A stretch of DNA of 64,000 bases. Source: Clavelina lepadiformis. Lineage: Eukaryota > Chordata > Ascidiacea > Aplousobranchia > Clavelinidae. The notes below the pieces were generated by a model. That model was given only the letters and a program-made list of their open reading frames with translations, searched no databases and was not told the origin of the DNA. The stretch is from the NCBI RefSeq assembly GCF_947623445.1, contig NC_135247.1:4156501-4220500 (forward strand), read 5' to 3'. Shown piece by piece: positions 1 to 15,080 of the stretch; the first letter of the stretch is position 1, and each line of letters opens with the position of its first letter. The position numbers and the translations under genes are program-made.

Positions 1-3000
1 GAAAAGCACGTGCTTTGTTCTTCGGCAAACAATTGTAATCTTAGATAAACATGGGTTGTGGCAAACAAACGTAACGCCCCAAATATGTGTAAGTTTAATA
101 GGACATCATTTACTGTCACATTTGAGCGTGCTATATATAAACAAATATTTAACAACTGCCAATTAGGGTCGATAACGTTGACATTTCAAAAGCTAAGCTT
201 TCCGTTTTCATGCCCATTTCCTGTAAACGATTGTCGCAACATCAGGCAACGTTTTATCAGGGAATTCAAACAAGATCATAACCGATATTGAGACTATATG
301 TAAGCATAAACATGTATGCTTTGGCAATGTCTATACTTACATACGGTAATACACGGAGGTGATTAAGACAAATGTTAGACTTGTTAGTAATAGTAATTAT
401 ATCTGGTGGTGATAACAGTCTATTGTTATATTTATTGGAAGTTTAAATTAATCGTAGTGACAGGGGAAACAACGGATGTTTGGTTAACTTGCTTCGTTTC
501 GTCAAAAACGGAAATGATCTCATGAAGGCTTTCAGCATGTGCTCGTCCTAGGTTTCCGAAGAGAAGATGACGAAAAGAAAAAAGAACGCACATTTAACTG
601 ATTCTTCTATTATAAAATATGAGACTTTTTGTCTACTATCCCTTACAGTACTTAAAAAGTTGACTAGATGTATTCATATGATTAACAGTGAATTTCATGC
701 ATGAATGAATTCAGCGCAGTTATATTATTTGGACACTTGTTAATCTATTTGCGAAAAAGTTCAAGTGTAACTGTATTAAATTGTTTATAAAGTAGCAAGG
801 AAACATATGTAGTATTTTTTGTAACTTATTTCATGCGCTTTAACTTCTTTGGTAAACAAAGCAAATTTAAAGTAGTTTGAAATTTACATTGAATATTTGT
901 CATAACAATAGAAGGCATACCTAAAGTGCGAGTGGTGGACTCTTTTTCAAAGTACATTACCGCTTATCATTACATAAATAGCAAACTTCCGGCACAAGAT
1001 TTTAGTGTTTTTAAAATTCTTTCCAGCGTAAAAAGTACTTACCTTTACGTACAAAGTGTAAAGTAGTGTTAGGTGTCGCTTAAGTTTCGATAATATTTTT
1101 TCAGTTTACAAGTTCCGCGAAAATGGGTTGTTTCCCAAAAGAAAGCATGACGTGATATTTACCTCACCAAACAGCACAAAATAATTATGGGGCGAGTGTA
1201 TTGTGATCTGGTGCAAAACAAGACTTTACTGAGAATGCAAAACAAATGAGTTTACGAATAACAATGTGCAAATTCTATTACTCTCGACGTATCGTAATCC
1301 TTGTTTGCATCCAGCGATATTATACTTGTAACAAAGTTTAAAAGTGAAGTGCGTAAGTCTACACCGACCATGAGTCCACGGCTCAAACTCACGTCCAGGT
1401 TCGGCATACTGGCGAAAACAAAAATACCTTGAAAAAGATTATCTTGTTTGCGGTAAACTGGACTGGTTTATTGTAGCTTCAAGATATCGGTTACTTTGAT
1501 ACAGCAGTTGAAACGTTTAAACTCATTGACAGATTTTGACACAAAATTACCTCAGGGTCACTTAGTTTATCGAACACGCCTGGGAAGTATTAAGTCATAA
1601 GGGTTGCACCAGGCAACTGTGAGTACAAAAAGTTCAGCGGGCATACACAACCAAGCATTCTGTAATCACAGCAGATTAGCATCAAAAACTTGGTTAAAAG
1701 ATAATTTTGGATATTACCTGTTAGACAACGTCGTCAAACTTCTGTACCGGCGTATGACGAAGTTTTATCAGTGAATCATGAAGAGTAATCGATTTGATTT
1801 GCAGATATTAACAAAAATAGATCACAATGTTCTATTAATTATTATTTGCGCGGCTGGAAAATCTTGGACGCAGCATACAGTTGACGTTACCGCATCAACT
1901 ACGTCATGACGTTTAAATACGTTACAAAACTATTTGTTTAAAGTTTTAGGTTTATGCATTCGTAGTTAGCAACTGCCGACAATGTGGCGTATGACTTAAA
2001 CTGCTGATAAGTCTGCGATGATATTTCATGAGTTGCAAGAAAAAAACTGCAAAATGTGCAGTTTAAATGCCACAAACAACATATTCAGCTAATCCAAAAA
2101 AAATAATTTTGCTATACCGTTGTTAAGCGTATGCATCTTAATTGGTAAAAAAGGAAAAACGTGTAATAACTTTCACGGAAACGTTGCTCCTACTCGTTAC
2201 AAAATCAAAACCTTTTTTAATTTCGATACATGGAGATGTGCTTACGACATACTGGAAAGCACCTATGGACGTAATCGCTGTATATCGTAAATTATTTCTG
2301 TTTTTGTACGATCGTTATTGTTTTGATAAGAAAATTTGCAGCTGAAGAATGCTTCTTGATCATTTTATGGTCGTCTGCTTACTTCAACGTACTAATAACA
2401 TAACTACCACTGACGTCAAAACTGTGCTGATCTGGCTCTATATTGCAACAATAAAATTTTTAAACCCCAAGGCCATGAGCCAGAGTGACACATTCAATTG
2501 TGATAACCCTAGTGTTACAAACCATTTCTTCTAAAAACAGACAATGGATTGATTAACTGAAAGGTTATGTTGTAAATAATAACGTATAATGATTGGAGCT
2601 ATGCGTTAGTTGTTTAAATGGTCAAAATACAAATCGCGTAATTATTTGTTGACACTTAATAACTAAGTTTTATTATTCTATATTTGATCAGTGATATAAA
2701 TCGAAGATTATCATTTTTGATAAAAAAACCTAATCCTCATTGATTCATTAATTATTATTGATTCACGTTTTACGATGTTTTTTATTAAAACTTTTTAGTT
2801 AAATTTTACTTGTCAGCATAATACTTAACGTCCCCTAAAACCTAGGCTTTATCCATATATCCATTATTATCCACATATCCACTTTATCCATATAGCTTCC
2901 GAGCCATAAACTAGGACAACTTAAGCAAAAAGTGCATTGTGAGGTCACACCGTCCATAAAAGTATTTAATCATAACAGAAAGATTTAACAAACACACTGT

Positions 3001-5387
3001 CAGCGTTTAACCGTGGAATATCTTTGAGCGTACACTACTACATGCACAATTTTATGTCTATTAGGATAATGCTTTTGAACAAATTTAAAATCAAACCATC
3101 AAAGATAAATTTTGTGCAACCGGAACGTGTGGTAAACCTACTTCTAAAACGGACATTAAAGAATATTCAGTTTGTTACTGCTAGCGATGATTTATACTTC
3201 ACAGTGAAAAATGGCAAAAACATCTTGCAAACGTAATACGTATCAATACGTTACGCACAGCTATAGTTCAAGAAATAACTTTATACTTAAAAACCTGCAG
3301 TTAACGTAAACGATTCGTGTACAATTAATCTGTCTTTGTAGGTGTAAAATGACAAATATGTACATCACCAGGGAGCAAAAATAGTTGTCAACTCCATAGG
3401 TTCAATAAAAAATTTTGCACATACTTTTAAAGGCTTGCGTAACAGCAAGCGGCGACAAGGCTGACCTATAAAGTCTGCAAGAAAGCGGGATAAGCATTTC
3501 AGAAATAAACTAGCTTTTAACATAGATAAATGGCAAGATTGTTTGTTATGGCTTACATACGAACAACGTTTACTTTACGTTAACAACGGCATGTCTGTTA
3601 AATGCAAAGTCACAGCGGTTTTCTAGCTTCAATTTTGCTGTGGCAAAAAGATTGAAATTTTGTTGATGCGGTCTTAAGCAATTTCCGGGGCATACTATAA
3701 GCGAAAGCATTACAACAAACTTGTTACGATATCGCGAAAAGATAACGAAATGCAAAACACCTATATTGCACAAAACGTTCTGACAGTTCTGGCTGCCATT
3801 TTGGTATAGGCTACATAGAGAATGATGAGGTATTGAGTGACCAGCGGTTCATTAACCTGTGACAACAATTCGTTAAGATTAAATCAGTTTTGAAAATTCA
3901 CTCAAAAACAGACGTGTTTATAACAAGTATCTAAACTTTGTTCAAAACAAGTTCAATTCTCATGTGGGCGAAATTAGGCTGCGAACGGGAGTCAATAATT
4001 TATCCATTTAGCCTATATTATATACACTACTAGGCCTATATACGACATGTTTCTGTTTTCTACGAATGACAATCTGCTTGCTCAATAACAGCGTTTTTAT
4101 TTTCGTCAATCTGCTAAAGCGCAGAAAACCTCATAGCAATTTGAAATTAATAATGATCACTCCGTACATTTGTGGACGCTGTGGAATGGGCCTTGTGGAC
4201 GCCATTGCTACAGGCTACGCAAACGTGACAAAATTTACAAAATATATAATAAGCTTTAAAGGACAATAAACAGTGAAATGTTCGTTAACTAAAATATTTA
4301 AATTGGCTTTAAGGGTAGGTGGTTTACGGACTCTTCAAATCAAGACAAGAGTGGGGTTTTGGAGTCCGGATATGCGAGTGTAGATTAACTTTGATCACGT
4401 TTTTATTCAAATGGAGATTTCGCGCCTAATTCACTGTGTAATTTTAACCCTTACGCTCCAGTTTAACGAAGAAAATGAAGATGTTTTTGTTAGCAAATCC
4501 CCGAAGAATGCAATAAAATCCCATGTAACAAAGGTTCACGTCAGCTAAGATATAATACATATACCAAAATATATGAAAGAGAATTTCTCTTCTTTCGAAA
4601 AAGATAAGCATTCAGAGCAACATAAAAGAAAACACTACAGCAAGAGTTTAAGATAAGCTAGTATTACGCTTAAAATTTCGGGTATTTTTGGTAAATAATG
4701 TTAAACTTAAATCATCGCAATGCGTCATACAAGCAGTAGAATTAATGAAACCACCTGCTGGTTGCCGAAGACAACCTATAAAAACATGGAATTACGTTCA
4801 AAACTGCATAACCAACCAAGCTTCTGCACTTGGTGGTCATGTGATGAAGCGGGAATAAGCCTGTTTCGTTCAAAGTTACACTTATGGATTCACAGACTTT
4901 GAAAATTAAATTAGCGCAGTATTGTTTACTAAAATATAATTGTTTTCGTTTCATTTTCTGCATAGGCTAAATAAGTTTAATGGAAAGGGTTCGGTAGACT
5001 TTTCACCTAAGATGTACAACATCACCCGCTTAATAAAACTGTTTACTTTTTGGCGTAGGTATTTGCATTTTAGCTTAAGGTCAGCAATTAAAGCACTTAT
5101 TCATATATACGACTTATAATACCAGTACCGCATAACGCCATGAGCCAAACCTCAGAGAAATCTCGGTAGGCCGCAATAATGACAGTGTGCTACAGCTTTC
5201 AAAACCGCGTGGGGTGTTATCGGCCACCACCAGCAACGTGGGCGATTGCGAAATTTCTGATGAAACTTGCGATAGGTAAACTGTCACATCAAACGAGCTT
5301 TAACGGTAATTCTGGAGAAACTTAATGGATAAGGCGCATTAGTCATCTTCAATAATGCCTGAAGATAGCAATTAGTCGTTGAACGAG
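1..5387. other. Non-coding stretch, no gene recognised
   Basis: AT-rich DNA with only short open frames (under about 75 codons). None shows a recognisable domain, a signal peptide with supporting exons, or a phase-compatible exon chain. The right-hand end is the promoter side of the first peptide-precursor gene. I see no repeat with clear ends. Confidence 0.5.
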
Positions 5388-5395
5388 GTATAAAT
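5388..5395 (+). promoter_or_regulatory. TATA box, peptide-precursor gene 1
   Basis: A consensus TATAAATA in the context GGTATAAATACGCC. It lies about 630 bp before the first ATG, which fits a transcript with a 5'-UTR intron: a GTGAGT donor near 5474 and a T-rich acceptor ending in CAG at about 5894. The same TATAAATAC string precedes the related gene at 15231. A second TATAAAA at 5730-5736 is an alternative. Confidence 0.5.
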
Positions 5396-6015
5396 ACGCC
5401 ATGACGCCACCGCTTCGTTGCCGGACCTTGTCCTAGGACCTAGGGAGGCAAAGAATGCTCCGCTGCAAAAAAATTGTGAGTAGTTAAAATTTTCAATGTC
5501 TAATAGGTCACGCTTTACCGAAACTTCAGAAAAACCCAAATGACAAGTAACCTTGGGCCAAAAACTTGTCAATAGACTTTACTTAAATAAATTTGTCGAA
5601 AACGAGTGCACGAGACCGCATGTGCGTTTTTCCTGTGTACAAACAAATCATTCAAGCATGATGGGCGGAACAGGAAATTTTAAGCGATTAGTTGTCAGTG
5701 TGTGGAGGGTGTGCGGAAGGCGGGCAAGCTATAAAACGTGGGAGTGGAACGTCAGATATTGCTACTCGGTGTCATCACCTGTCCTTGACGGGATGATATA
5801 TTCCGTCGTGTTCAGGAAACGAGATGTTGAGTACTATTTATATTCGCTAAAGTTTGAAGAGCCTTGCTTAAATATTTTACTGTTTTTTTTTTTCAGGAAT
5901 TTCAACCATCGAAAATATTTTGCTATTTTTAAGTCGTAAGAAGTTGTTTCACCTCAAGTTTTTAAAGAGAATTAATTTTTGTGTCGAATAAAAAGGAAAG
6001 AAGAAAAGCAGAAAA

Positions 6016-7720
6016 ATGTCAAATACTTTGCTGTTGAAGTTGATTTTCATTTTTGCATTCTCGGGCGTACTCTTCGAAACCGCATATGCGCGAGCGATTT
6101 CAAGGTTGGAACTTAAAATAATTTTAATTAAATATTATTACTTATTTATTTTAACTCATAACAAGAGTGATAGTTTTATAATATTTATAAATTTTTAGCC
6201 GCAAAAGCGCAGCCGTAGACAATGCTAAACAGGATGAAAATTTACACATCGAGGATTTTGAAAAACTTTTGGGGTAGGCCTAAATTAATTTTTTGTATAA
6301 GTTCAAACTTCATAGTCATCGAAAAAACTGTTTTATTTACAAAAACTGAAACGTTGAAGTAAATTTTAACAATTTTTATTCACAGACTAAGTCAAAGTTC
6401 GAATTATTACCAGCAATTTTCGCCACATCATTCGCATTTAGAACGAAGAATATTTCGTGCAATGAGACACTTGGCCATTTCTCTGGATGACGAAAATGAA
6501 GAAGATGCGCTGACCTTGCTGCGCGGACCACGCAGAAAACGGACAAACTCCGAGCGCATTTATCATCAAAAAATAATTCACAACAAAAAACAACAAATTC
6601 GTGAAAAATTGCTGCACTTTCTATTCAGGTAATGGAGGTTTTTGAAAAAATAATAGTTTTACAGGCCTGTTGTATCATCATGGTGCGCACTTATAAATAT
6701 CTAAAAGTTGGTAAAAAATTAAGAGTGTTTGAAGTTATGTGGTGTAAAATTTAGAATATTTTAGTTCAATTATAAACTGGGGATCAAAATTTTCCAACCG
6801 CTTCTTCCTAAAAAAACAAAATCTTTACGCACAACAAAGTCTTAATGTGGCAGTAATGATTAGGTGAAAGATGGTAATTTAAAGTTTGAGAATAGTTATT
6901 CTTCAAAATAATATAAGGCGAAATATTCAATATCTGATAGCAAAACGCTAAAATGAGCGTAAAAAATTTCAAGCGCCTTTTGTAATAACGAAGGTTTTCT
7001 ATCAATAGCTTGGCTTGGATTTCCATAAAACACTTGGCTTGTCATTGCGCAACTCAATATATTGTGTTAGAGACGCGTACCGATGTACAATATCGGTGAA
7101 AAAGGAACATCGATATAGGTTGGGGGTTGTACTTTTCCAATCACCAGTACCAACGCACAGTTTATAAATATATAACAATAGATGTGCATCATTTCGTGAC
7201 GCTATATTTATTCCACTTTGAAAAAAGGGGTGAGACTCGACAAGACCTATTTGCATTGGTCCGAGCCAGCTTTTGAAGAAGGCGTCTCCTATGATAAGTG
7301 TTAGGCATCCGACCTCAGGCATTCCAATGTTTCATATAATGTTTCGTCATCCTTTACGTATAAGAACAATATGTTACGTAGTCTGAAATCGATAGTCCCT
7401 TGTATGACTTTGTGTTTCGTCATCGTGTACGTCAAAGGTTAATTTCGTCATAAAACAAACTTTATCGCGTCGTTACTTTTAATCAAGTAAAACATTTTTG
7501 ATCGATAAACCAATTTAAAATAAAGCGTGATTACTTAACACAAAAGTTCTTACAAGAAATAACTGACAAAAGTAACTAACTAACTAACAAAACTTGCATG
7601 TATTTTTTTCTTAGCAGAAACGGCAGAAAACCAACGAGAGAATACAAGGAATGTGTTCAGCGGCACTGGCACTTGAAGGATAAAGTGGACTTGATGTGTG
7701 GAAAATATAAAAAAAATTAA
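6016..7720 (+). CDS. Secreted peptide precursor 1 (putative hormone/neuropeptide precursor)
   Basis: Inferred CDS exons are 6016-6104, 6199-6273, 6386-6628 and 7615-7720, giving about 170 residues. All three introns are phase 2. Residues 1-25 form a signal peptide (hydrophobic LLLKLIFIFAFSGVLF, then small residues). An acidic/His-rich propeptide follows, then an RRKR site near residue 108. After it comes a strongly helical segment starting TNSERIYHQK and ending REKLLHFLF. The last exon is basic and has two cysteines 14 residues apart (ECVQRHW...LMCGK) before TAA. The gene at 15231 has the same order and the same last-intron position. The helix placed directly after a furin-type site loosely recalls secretin/PTH-type ligands, but this is weak inference; a cytokine-like fold is also possible. 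The last acceptor is a NAGNAG (TTAGCAG), so isoforms with or without one serine are expected. Confidence 0.62.
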
Positions 7721-10700
7721 TTCTCGCCTGAAGCCGTGAAGAAATATCGTTAGGGGTCTGTGTTACACTGTGCGATGTAGTGATTTAACCCGATATTTAA
7801 TTGAGTTTGACGATGCGAAAAGAGCTAAATCTGCTCTGGTTACCTTTTGCAGTAAAACTGTTTGGTAACAAGCGTAAATGATAGAAATTTGTTGTAATGT
7901 TTTCGTGTCTTTTATTCGCAGTACAATGCAATGTATTTCTACTTTTTGTATTTCAAGCTTTTCACTGCATGCGCATGTATTTTTATAAATGTTACTTTTT
8001 ACGTTTATTTATGCTTTGTGTAAAAACATACCGCCGGATAATCGCCATTTCGTATATTGACTTGATATAAATACATTAAAGCAAAAAGTTTACTTGTACA
8101 TCATTGTTGTTAATATTGTACCAAATGTGTGTTAGATTCCAGCTATACATAGTAAGTAATATGAAACATTGCAAATGCATTTAAGCGCGAAACCGGGTTA
8201 GCTATTAATAAGAGGAGGTCAGCGCGATATGGTGGTGGCAGATAAACGGGTGTGTGCCTGAGGTTGTCTAAATACGTTTTCCGGTAAATTGACTGTTGGG
8301 GGTGTACGATGTATTTGCTTACTAAGAAAACAATTTAAGAGACAAACACAATCTCGTGAGAAACGATTAGGAGTTTCGACCTCGTAAGAACGACGATAAA
8401 ATTGAAACCATAAATAGACAATTTTAAGAAGAAAGCATTTGCACCTTTACACAAAAAACGCAATATTCTTAGCAAATAATATCTGTCAAATTTCAAGTTT
8501 GGCCATTTTGTTTTAAAAATCGTATACAGTCGTATATGACAACTAACGTATACCACAAACAACTGCTAACTTTAAAAGGGAGAATATTAGAGAGCAACGA
8601 TATTTTAATTAAAGTTACTTTCGATAACAATGACTAAAAACACGACATAAGCATTACAGTTTCGATATTCGAACATGTATAACATGAAGAAATTCAGGTG
8701 TTTTCACCGTCACACTCACGTTGCTCACGTGGTTAACACAAGCACTAATCATGCTTCAGCAGACTGTTCTACCGTAATCCATGTTGAGCATTTTTCAAAG
8801 TAAATCTTTAATTAAAGTCGTATTAAACCATACAGGCAAACAAGAATCGCAATGTTACTGTGCACTTCTCAGGCGTATATGCATGCATCACCCAGGTTGT
8901 AAAGTGAATGTATTGTAAACAGAATGAGTGTCTTGAAAACAAGACTAGCGTTGGGGGATATAACGTGCCACGAAAAAGTCTCACAAAATAGCTTCAACGT
9001 TGGTAAACAAACCCAGAATAACTGAATACTTAAAACAAGGAAAGTAATATGACAATAGATACCTCTATTGACGCGCGTTGCAAAGCAGATCATGTAATCA
9101 GCTTATAATTTTCGCCTGAAGCATATACGGGCGATAACAAACTTGCACAAGCTAGCAGCGATTGCAGAAACACTCACGCAACTGTTTAAAAATGTCTCAA
9201 ATCGCGTTTGCTTACCGTTATGCTTGCCCGCAAACTTTTACATAATACGACACCTATAGAGTGAGGAAGCTCAATAAAACCAGGCCAATACTGAGAGGTT
9301 AAGTGGAATGGAAAAACTACGCCCACATACAACATGTCAAAGGTCATATAACTCTTTCGCCATGTTCAGATATTGATTACACTTCACGTAAGTCTGCTGC
9401 CTACAGGCGGAAGAATTTTGAAACATTTTGTCGAGTTGAGCAGCCTTTTTGTCGCAGGGAGTCGCTTTTAACATTAGCCCCCAAGTGGTGTGAACGAAAT
9501 CGAAAATTACAATTACCTTACAAAAAACAATTACCTTATATTAAAATGCGTTAATTTGATATGCTGTGAAACCCAAACCAACAAGGTCGACGTAATGTTC
9601 CAAGAATATCCAAAGTACTAAAAATACCTGTGAAGGGCAGGTGTCGTTTTTCTAAACATCAACAAAAATATGCTTTCATAAGTTTCAACTTTGTTAAAAC
9701 ATAAAGTACAAAAACTCAGATGTTAACATATTTGCATACATGCCTGCTTTAAAACGTTTCGGTTGTACATAGATAAGCACTTATTACACAAGACTATTCA
9801 CAATTTTATTAATATTTCGAAGCCCAAAAACCTACATCGGAACCCAGTTTCAATAGCTTCAGCAGTGCACTCAGAGTCAGGTTACAAATCACAGCCTAAT
9901 AAGGAAGTGCTAAGAGAAAATGTCAAAGTGCTTCTAAGCCGCATATGATTCATATGCTTGAAGGTTTCTATGGCCCAACACGTGGTTAAGCAAATTAAAC
10001 AAAATCGGCCACAACCATGGCGACTAACCGACCCCACAAATGAGGGCAAGTTGAAGATGAAAACCGCATTACTAATTGAGACCCTCATGTAGTGTATTTA
10101 GTCAGACTCCCAACAAAACATTCCGGTGACTGGTGGGTATATCGTAAAAACAAAGCGTTGTGAGTCAGTCGGTTTCAGACTTGTCGTAATAACTTGTAAA
10201 GCACATTTTGTGTGACGGTGCTGCGCACAATCCACAAACGCCGGAAATTTCAAGTTTAAATGCAAACGTCAGGCAAGGGTGAAATGCTGATTCACGGAGA
10301 TGACTAAGGTATCTTGAACTTACTTTCGCTATATTGAAGTGTCGATAGAACTTTCGAAAACATAAAACAAGTCTTGATATCGGCGCTGGCAGAGCTAGTT
10401 CGATTATTCACTTAATTCTTTCGAAATCCAACCTTTTTTTATAGCAAATGGTGACTAAAACATGACAACAAAAGTTTAAAACAGTTCATTGCCGACTTTA
10501 TTGGAAGCTGAGGACATTCTGTCATAATTTCCAAAGCGATGACAAGTGGTCAGAAGATTCGTAAGCTTTCTCCGTAAAGCAGCGAAAAGCATAGCCCATA
10601 TGACCCGACACTAATTTTCAAAAACACCGCACCAATTTACCGCACGAAAATCGTTACTTCAGGTTTCACATTTAACTACAACAAAACAAAACGAATTTTA

Positions 10701-13700
10701 ATTAAATGAAGATTAAATAAATTAAAACGTTTATCTTCAGATTGATACTGTCATTGCTATCTATCGTATAATTTGCTTCAAAAAGCGAATTTGCGTAAAT
10801 AACTTACATTTATCTATACAGTATAAGAGGCCAGCAAATTTCCACACACAGCAAGCGACTAATAAATCATGAGAATAGTAGGTAGGTCTAGGGCCGCTGC
10901 GAAATACACCAGTGTCTCTGTTAAATTAACATATCAGTAGAGCAGGGTTGGAAAAATAGACGAAATAACTTGCTATAGTCGAATGTTCACAGCCGGCAAA
11001 CTACGAACACCAAACGGCTTAATCACCAGTCAACCTACGTGCTATATAAGATGCTGGTCCAGTGTTAGTCATACACGAAGAGTTGCCTAAACCAACTTGG
11101 ACATTAGGAAAGTGGAAAATAAACAAAAAGATCATGATTAAAATATCTGTAAACAAGAGATACTTCCGCCACAGGACACGAAAAATTGGGACTGGTTGAC
11201 TCATGAAAAACGAGTTGGTTGCAGATGCCATCATCAAATTGGGCGTTCCTATTTCGTTATTGTATCTTATAAAAGACTAACAACGTAAAATATACTACGC
11301 ATTCTAAAAGATTTTTTAATCTTTAAAATTTCTTTATAAATGGAATAAATAAAGAGAGCGATATTGTTTACGTCTAAAAGAAAACAAAGTTAATTTATTC
11401 ATGACTTTCAAGTTTACAAGGATTATTGTATGTGATCATTGACAAACATGGCTCACGAAATATTATTTTGCCTATAAGCGGATTGTTGTAACATTGACCG
11501 AAGAATTTTCATCCTGAAGTATTTCTGGAGTTCGACAACAAAGTAACGGATGAACTCGACTCACCTTGACCTTTGCGGTCTACGCGTGGTTCCAAGGACA
11601 AGAGTGTTATTAAACCGACTCACTTTTGAAATGTAAATCTTTGGTAAATGATAAATATAGGCAGTGTTTTTAAAACGCAAATATCACAAGGGTGAAAACC
11701 CGGGCAACATTTACAATATATTAGTTATGTGTTCTTTGTACATACGCTTCTATATGTTTTCGGCAAATTTTTGCAAAAAATACATAAAGACTGTTATAAT
11801 GGTCCTTTCTCTATAATAAGCACATAACTGGTAGTGATCGAACATTGCTTCCACTTAAGCAACTTAAGCGAATACGCAATGACCCAAATTAAGAAATCTG
11901 CAATACCAAGAAGACAGCCACGGTTCCAGTTCGAGTGTATTAGTGTACGATATAGTTTTGTATCACTTGTAAAATATGACGTTTTTCGTTACTTTTGTAA
12001 ATGTATATCATTTGAACAACTTAAATCATTCGCAAAGGAAACACTAAAACCGGCAATATGGAGTAAAAAAGCTACGGGTTAGGCGTATGTGCAGTAAAAC
12101 TAGTCGTTATACTATTACAGTACTATAATTAACACAAGTGTGACGTACGACAAAACAAAACGCGTGTAACAAATCGGTGGGAAAACGCACCGCATGGACG
12201 TTAACCGCCAGAACGGTTATTTTCTTCAGAAAGTTATTATTATTAATGTTAACATACAGCGAAGAAATTTTTTAATATTAATCATCTGTCGTACCCGCGC
12301 GTGTTGAACTTTTAAAAAGCGGATTTTCCGGTGTTGGTGAATTACTTAAAATTTTAAATTTAGCGTAACTGTCACAACATATACAAATGTTGTCTGAAGT
12401 ATAAGAAAAGCAGACGACGATTATATAGATCACGTAAAATATTTTCCTGGTGGTACCAACAACGGGGCATGACATCAAGTTGAAACATAAGGTTGTCTCA
12501 AGATAAAAGATAAGAAAAAACAACATCAACTGTTCATGATTAAGCTTTAGTAGTGGAAAATCTATATAGGCCGGGCAAGATCGTGCTTTTGAGAAACTAT
12601 AAATATTAATTCATACGTATAAGGCGTGAGACTGCAGCAGGAAAAGTAAACAACAATACAACAATACCGAACCCTAAATACGCTAAAAGGCGAAGCGTTT
12701 ATTTCAGGGATATGCGGACCGATTGCAAAGTGAAGGAAGCAGACGGATCAAATGTCGCGTCATCACACAGATATCTCACCGGCAGGCATTTAAAATATTT
12801 TCTATCTTTAACATTCCCAGAATTTTGGCATAGCTTGCATGCGCCAGTGGTCATGTTGTATGTACACGAAATTTGCCTATAAAGCACAAACAAATAGTCA
12901 AGACAAACCTTTACAAGATAAAAGATTCTTTCTGTATGTGTAGGACTACCGCATACCAGAAGTTTATTTCGTCAAGTACAAGTTAACAGGATATTATAAT
13001 AACGGATGTGTATCATTTCAAGTTATTACCGGAGTGATGAGTAATTAAAATTTTCATTAACCAAGATGAGTACAAAATATGACGAATCAGGATAATGAAA
13101 TGTATCTATTTTTAACTTTTTAGAGCAAAACGATGTAGGTCTGTAGGAGAATTTTTTTTACGAAATACTCGACGCGAGCAAGCAAGAAAAATATGTTTTC
13201 CAACTCAGTTTGTGTGGAACCTACCTTGTTTTTGAGCATGCATTTGACGTTAATTTAGATGCGTGGGATCCGGAGTCACCGAAACGTAACGAACCCGGTA
13301 AACACAAGTTCCCATTTAAAAGTATTTTACGGGAAAATGGGCCAAAAGCCCTCAAAACAACTTCCGACAGTGGAAAATACCGGGCGTAATTTTTGGGAAA
13401 AGCCTTTCGTAAATGTCAAGAAGTACGAGTTTTGAAAGATCCCTTGTTGTTTGTAGACTTGCGTGCATGCGTGATTACCTCAAACTATAGCCATGCACTT
13501 AAAAATAATAAACCTACATTCGAAACTTTACCAGCAGGTTTACTTACAGCTATCCTCATTTACATATTGATTTCGGAGAATTTTTAAAAATTGCCGAAAA
13601 ACAAATCGTTTGCGCTCGCATTAATTGCTGGAACCGAAGTCATCCGTAACGTGAAACGTTTTGCATAGGTATTACAAAGCTTCCAAAGTATAAGTGTGCA

Positions 13701-15080
13701 AGTCATAAGTTAAACTCAAGCGAAACTAATACGTCACAATTACTAAGCAATATCGCGCAAAACAAGTTGTGATGACGCTTACATAATAAACAGTCACATG
13801 ATGTGAAACTGAAACGTTTTTAACATTGCATATGGCATCATTTGATGGGTTTGTAGCCCCGACTACCAATTCCTGTTGACACAAAGGAAGGAATCGTTAA
13901 AACATGAAGAGAACCTGGGAATTCAGGTCATAGTTCCCAGAAAGGAATAAGCCGCTAGATGTATGTTCTCGTTTACAGACAAGTCACGTCCGATCGTTGG
14001 CGTTTTGTTTAACGGCACGATAATCATTTTAAACTTCTTTACAGACCCTGACAAGTTTTGTCATAAACACACAAAAAGGTAGAGCACTGCATGGAATCTC
14101 ACGTGACGTTGCGCTTTTCGAACTTATTTTAGCACATGGCTATCACCCTCGTGGTAACGTCCACAGTTTGATTTGGGCTGCGCTTAGCTTTGACAAGTGA
14201 CACCCACTTGGGCTACAAAGTACCCAAAGCAGTACTTGAAAATGTTAACAACAATAACTACACGACTGTACGACAGACCTAATAACCGTTGGTATACAGC
14301 AGGTGCCCATTGTGATGGCACGCGTCGTTTGAAAATAATACAGTTCCGCCACGTATTGTATTAAGTGTCGTTGCGTCAGATGTTTACACTGGAGTAGATG
14401 CGGCGGGAATGCTCGAAGTGACCTTTTGTTTGACTCTCTGCTTACGTTACGAACAATTTAAAGCTTTTAAAATTCTTTGGATTCTACGCACTGCGTCCTT
14501 GATGATTACGAAATTTCCCTAAGTTGCGCAATTTCCCAAGCGCCCTTTGTACTCTTATCTGAGCTTTCCATGACATGATGTATCATGTAGGCGGGTCATG
14601 ACCGGTTTTGTTCCATGGAATGTTATAAAAAATGATTTATAGTTGTGCATTGAAATTAAAGTGTGACCAAGCCCCAAGAAATGTTTGAAACTATGAACCA
14701 CAACGATGCATCGTTGATCATTCACGATTGAATCTAAAACTGTTAATAAATTGCAATAGCATGTTGCATAACACTATTTGCATTAGCTTTGTCGGCAAGC
14801 AAGGTTATATGGAGAAAGATTCGAACAACTCATGAACTTATATGTTACCGAAAACGGACATCGATGTTTCCAAATTTTTGTTCATTATTCTTTCCGATGC
14901 TGCTTCCAACAAAAGCCGTCCAATGGAAGCCGCGTGTTATCCTTTGGATGGTCTGGATACTGGTCACAAAAAAAACGCCCCACTTCTTTACGATGACTGG
15001 CAACTTTAATGTCAGCTCAAGCTAGAAACTTCCATATTGCAAAGAAAAACGCTGGAGTGATGAGAAAAACGTTTAGTGCG
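7721..15080. other. Long non-coding interval between the two peptide genes
   Basis: About 7.4 kb without a supportable gene. Open frames are short and lack domains, and none joins to a neighbour at a phase-compatible splice site. I found no inverted-repeat element with target duplications here. It presumably holds the 3' UTR of the first peptide gene and upstream control DNA of the second. Confidence 0.45.

Noticed and set aside
5553..5939. Open frame of 128 codons on the + strand
   Set aside because: It runs through the T-rich acceptor of the first peptide gene's 5'-UTR intron, has low-complexity Phe runs and no domain; it is best seen as leader/intron sequence.
7002..7322. Open frame of 106 codons on the - strand
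   Set aside because: It lies inside an intron of peptide precursor 1, has no recognisable domain and no phase-compatible partner exons.
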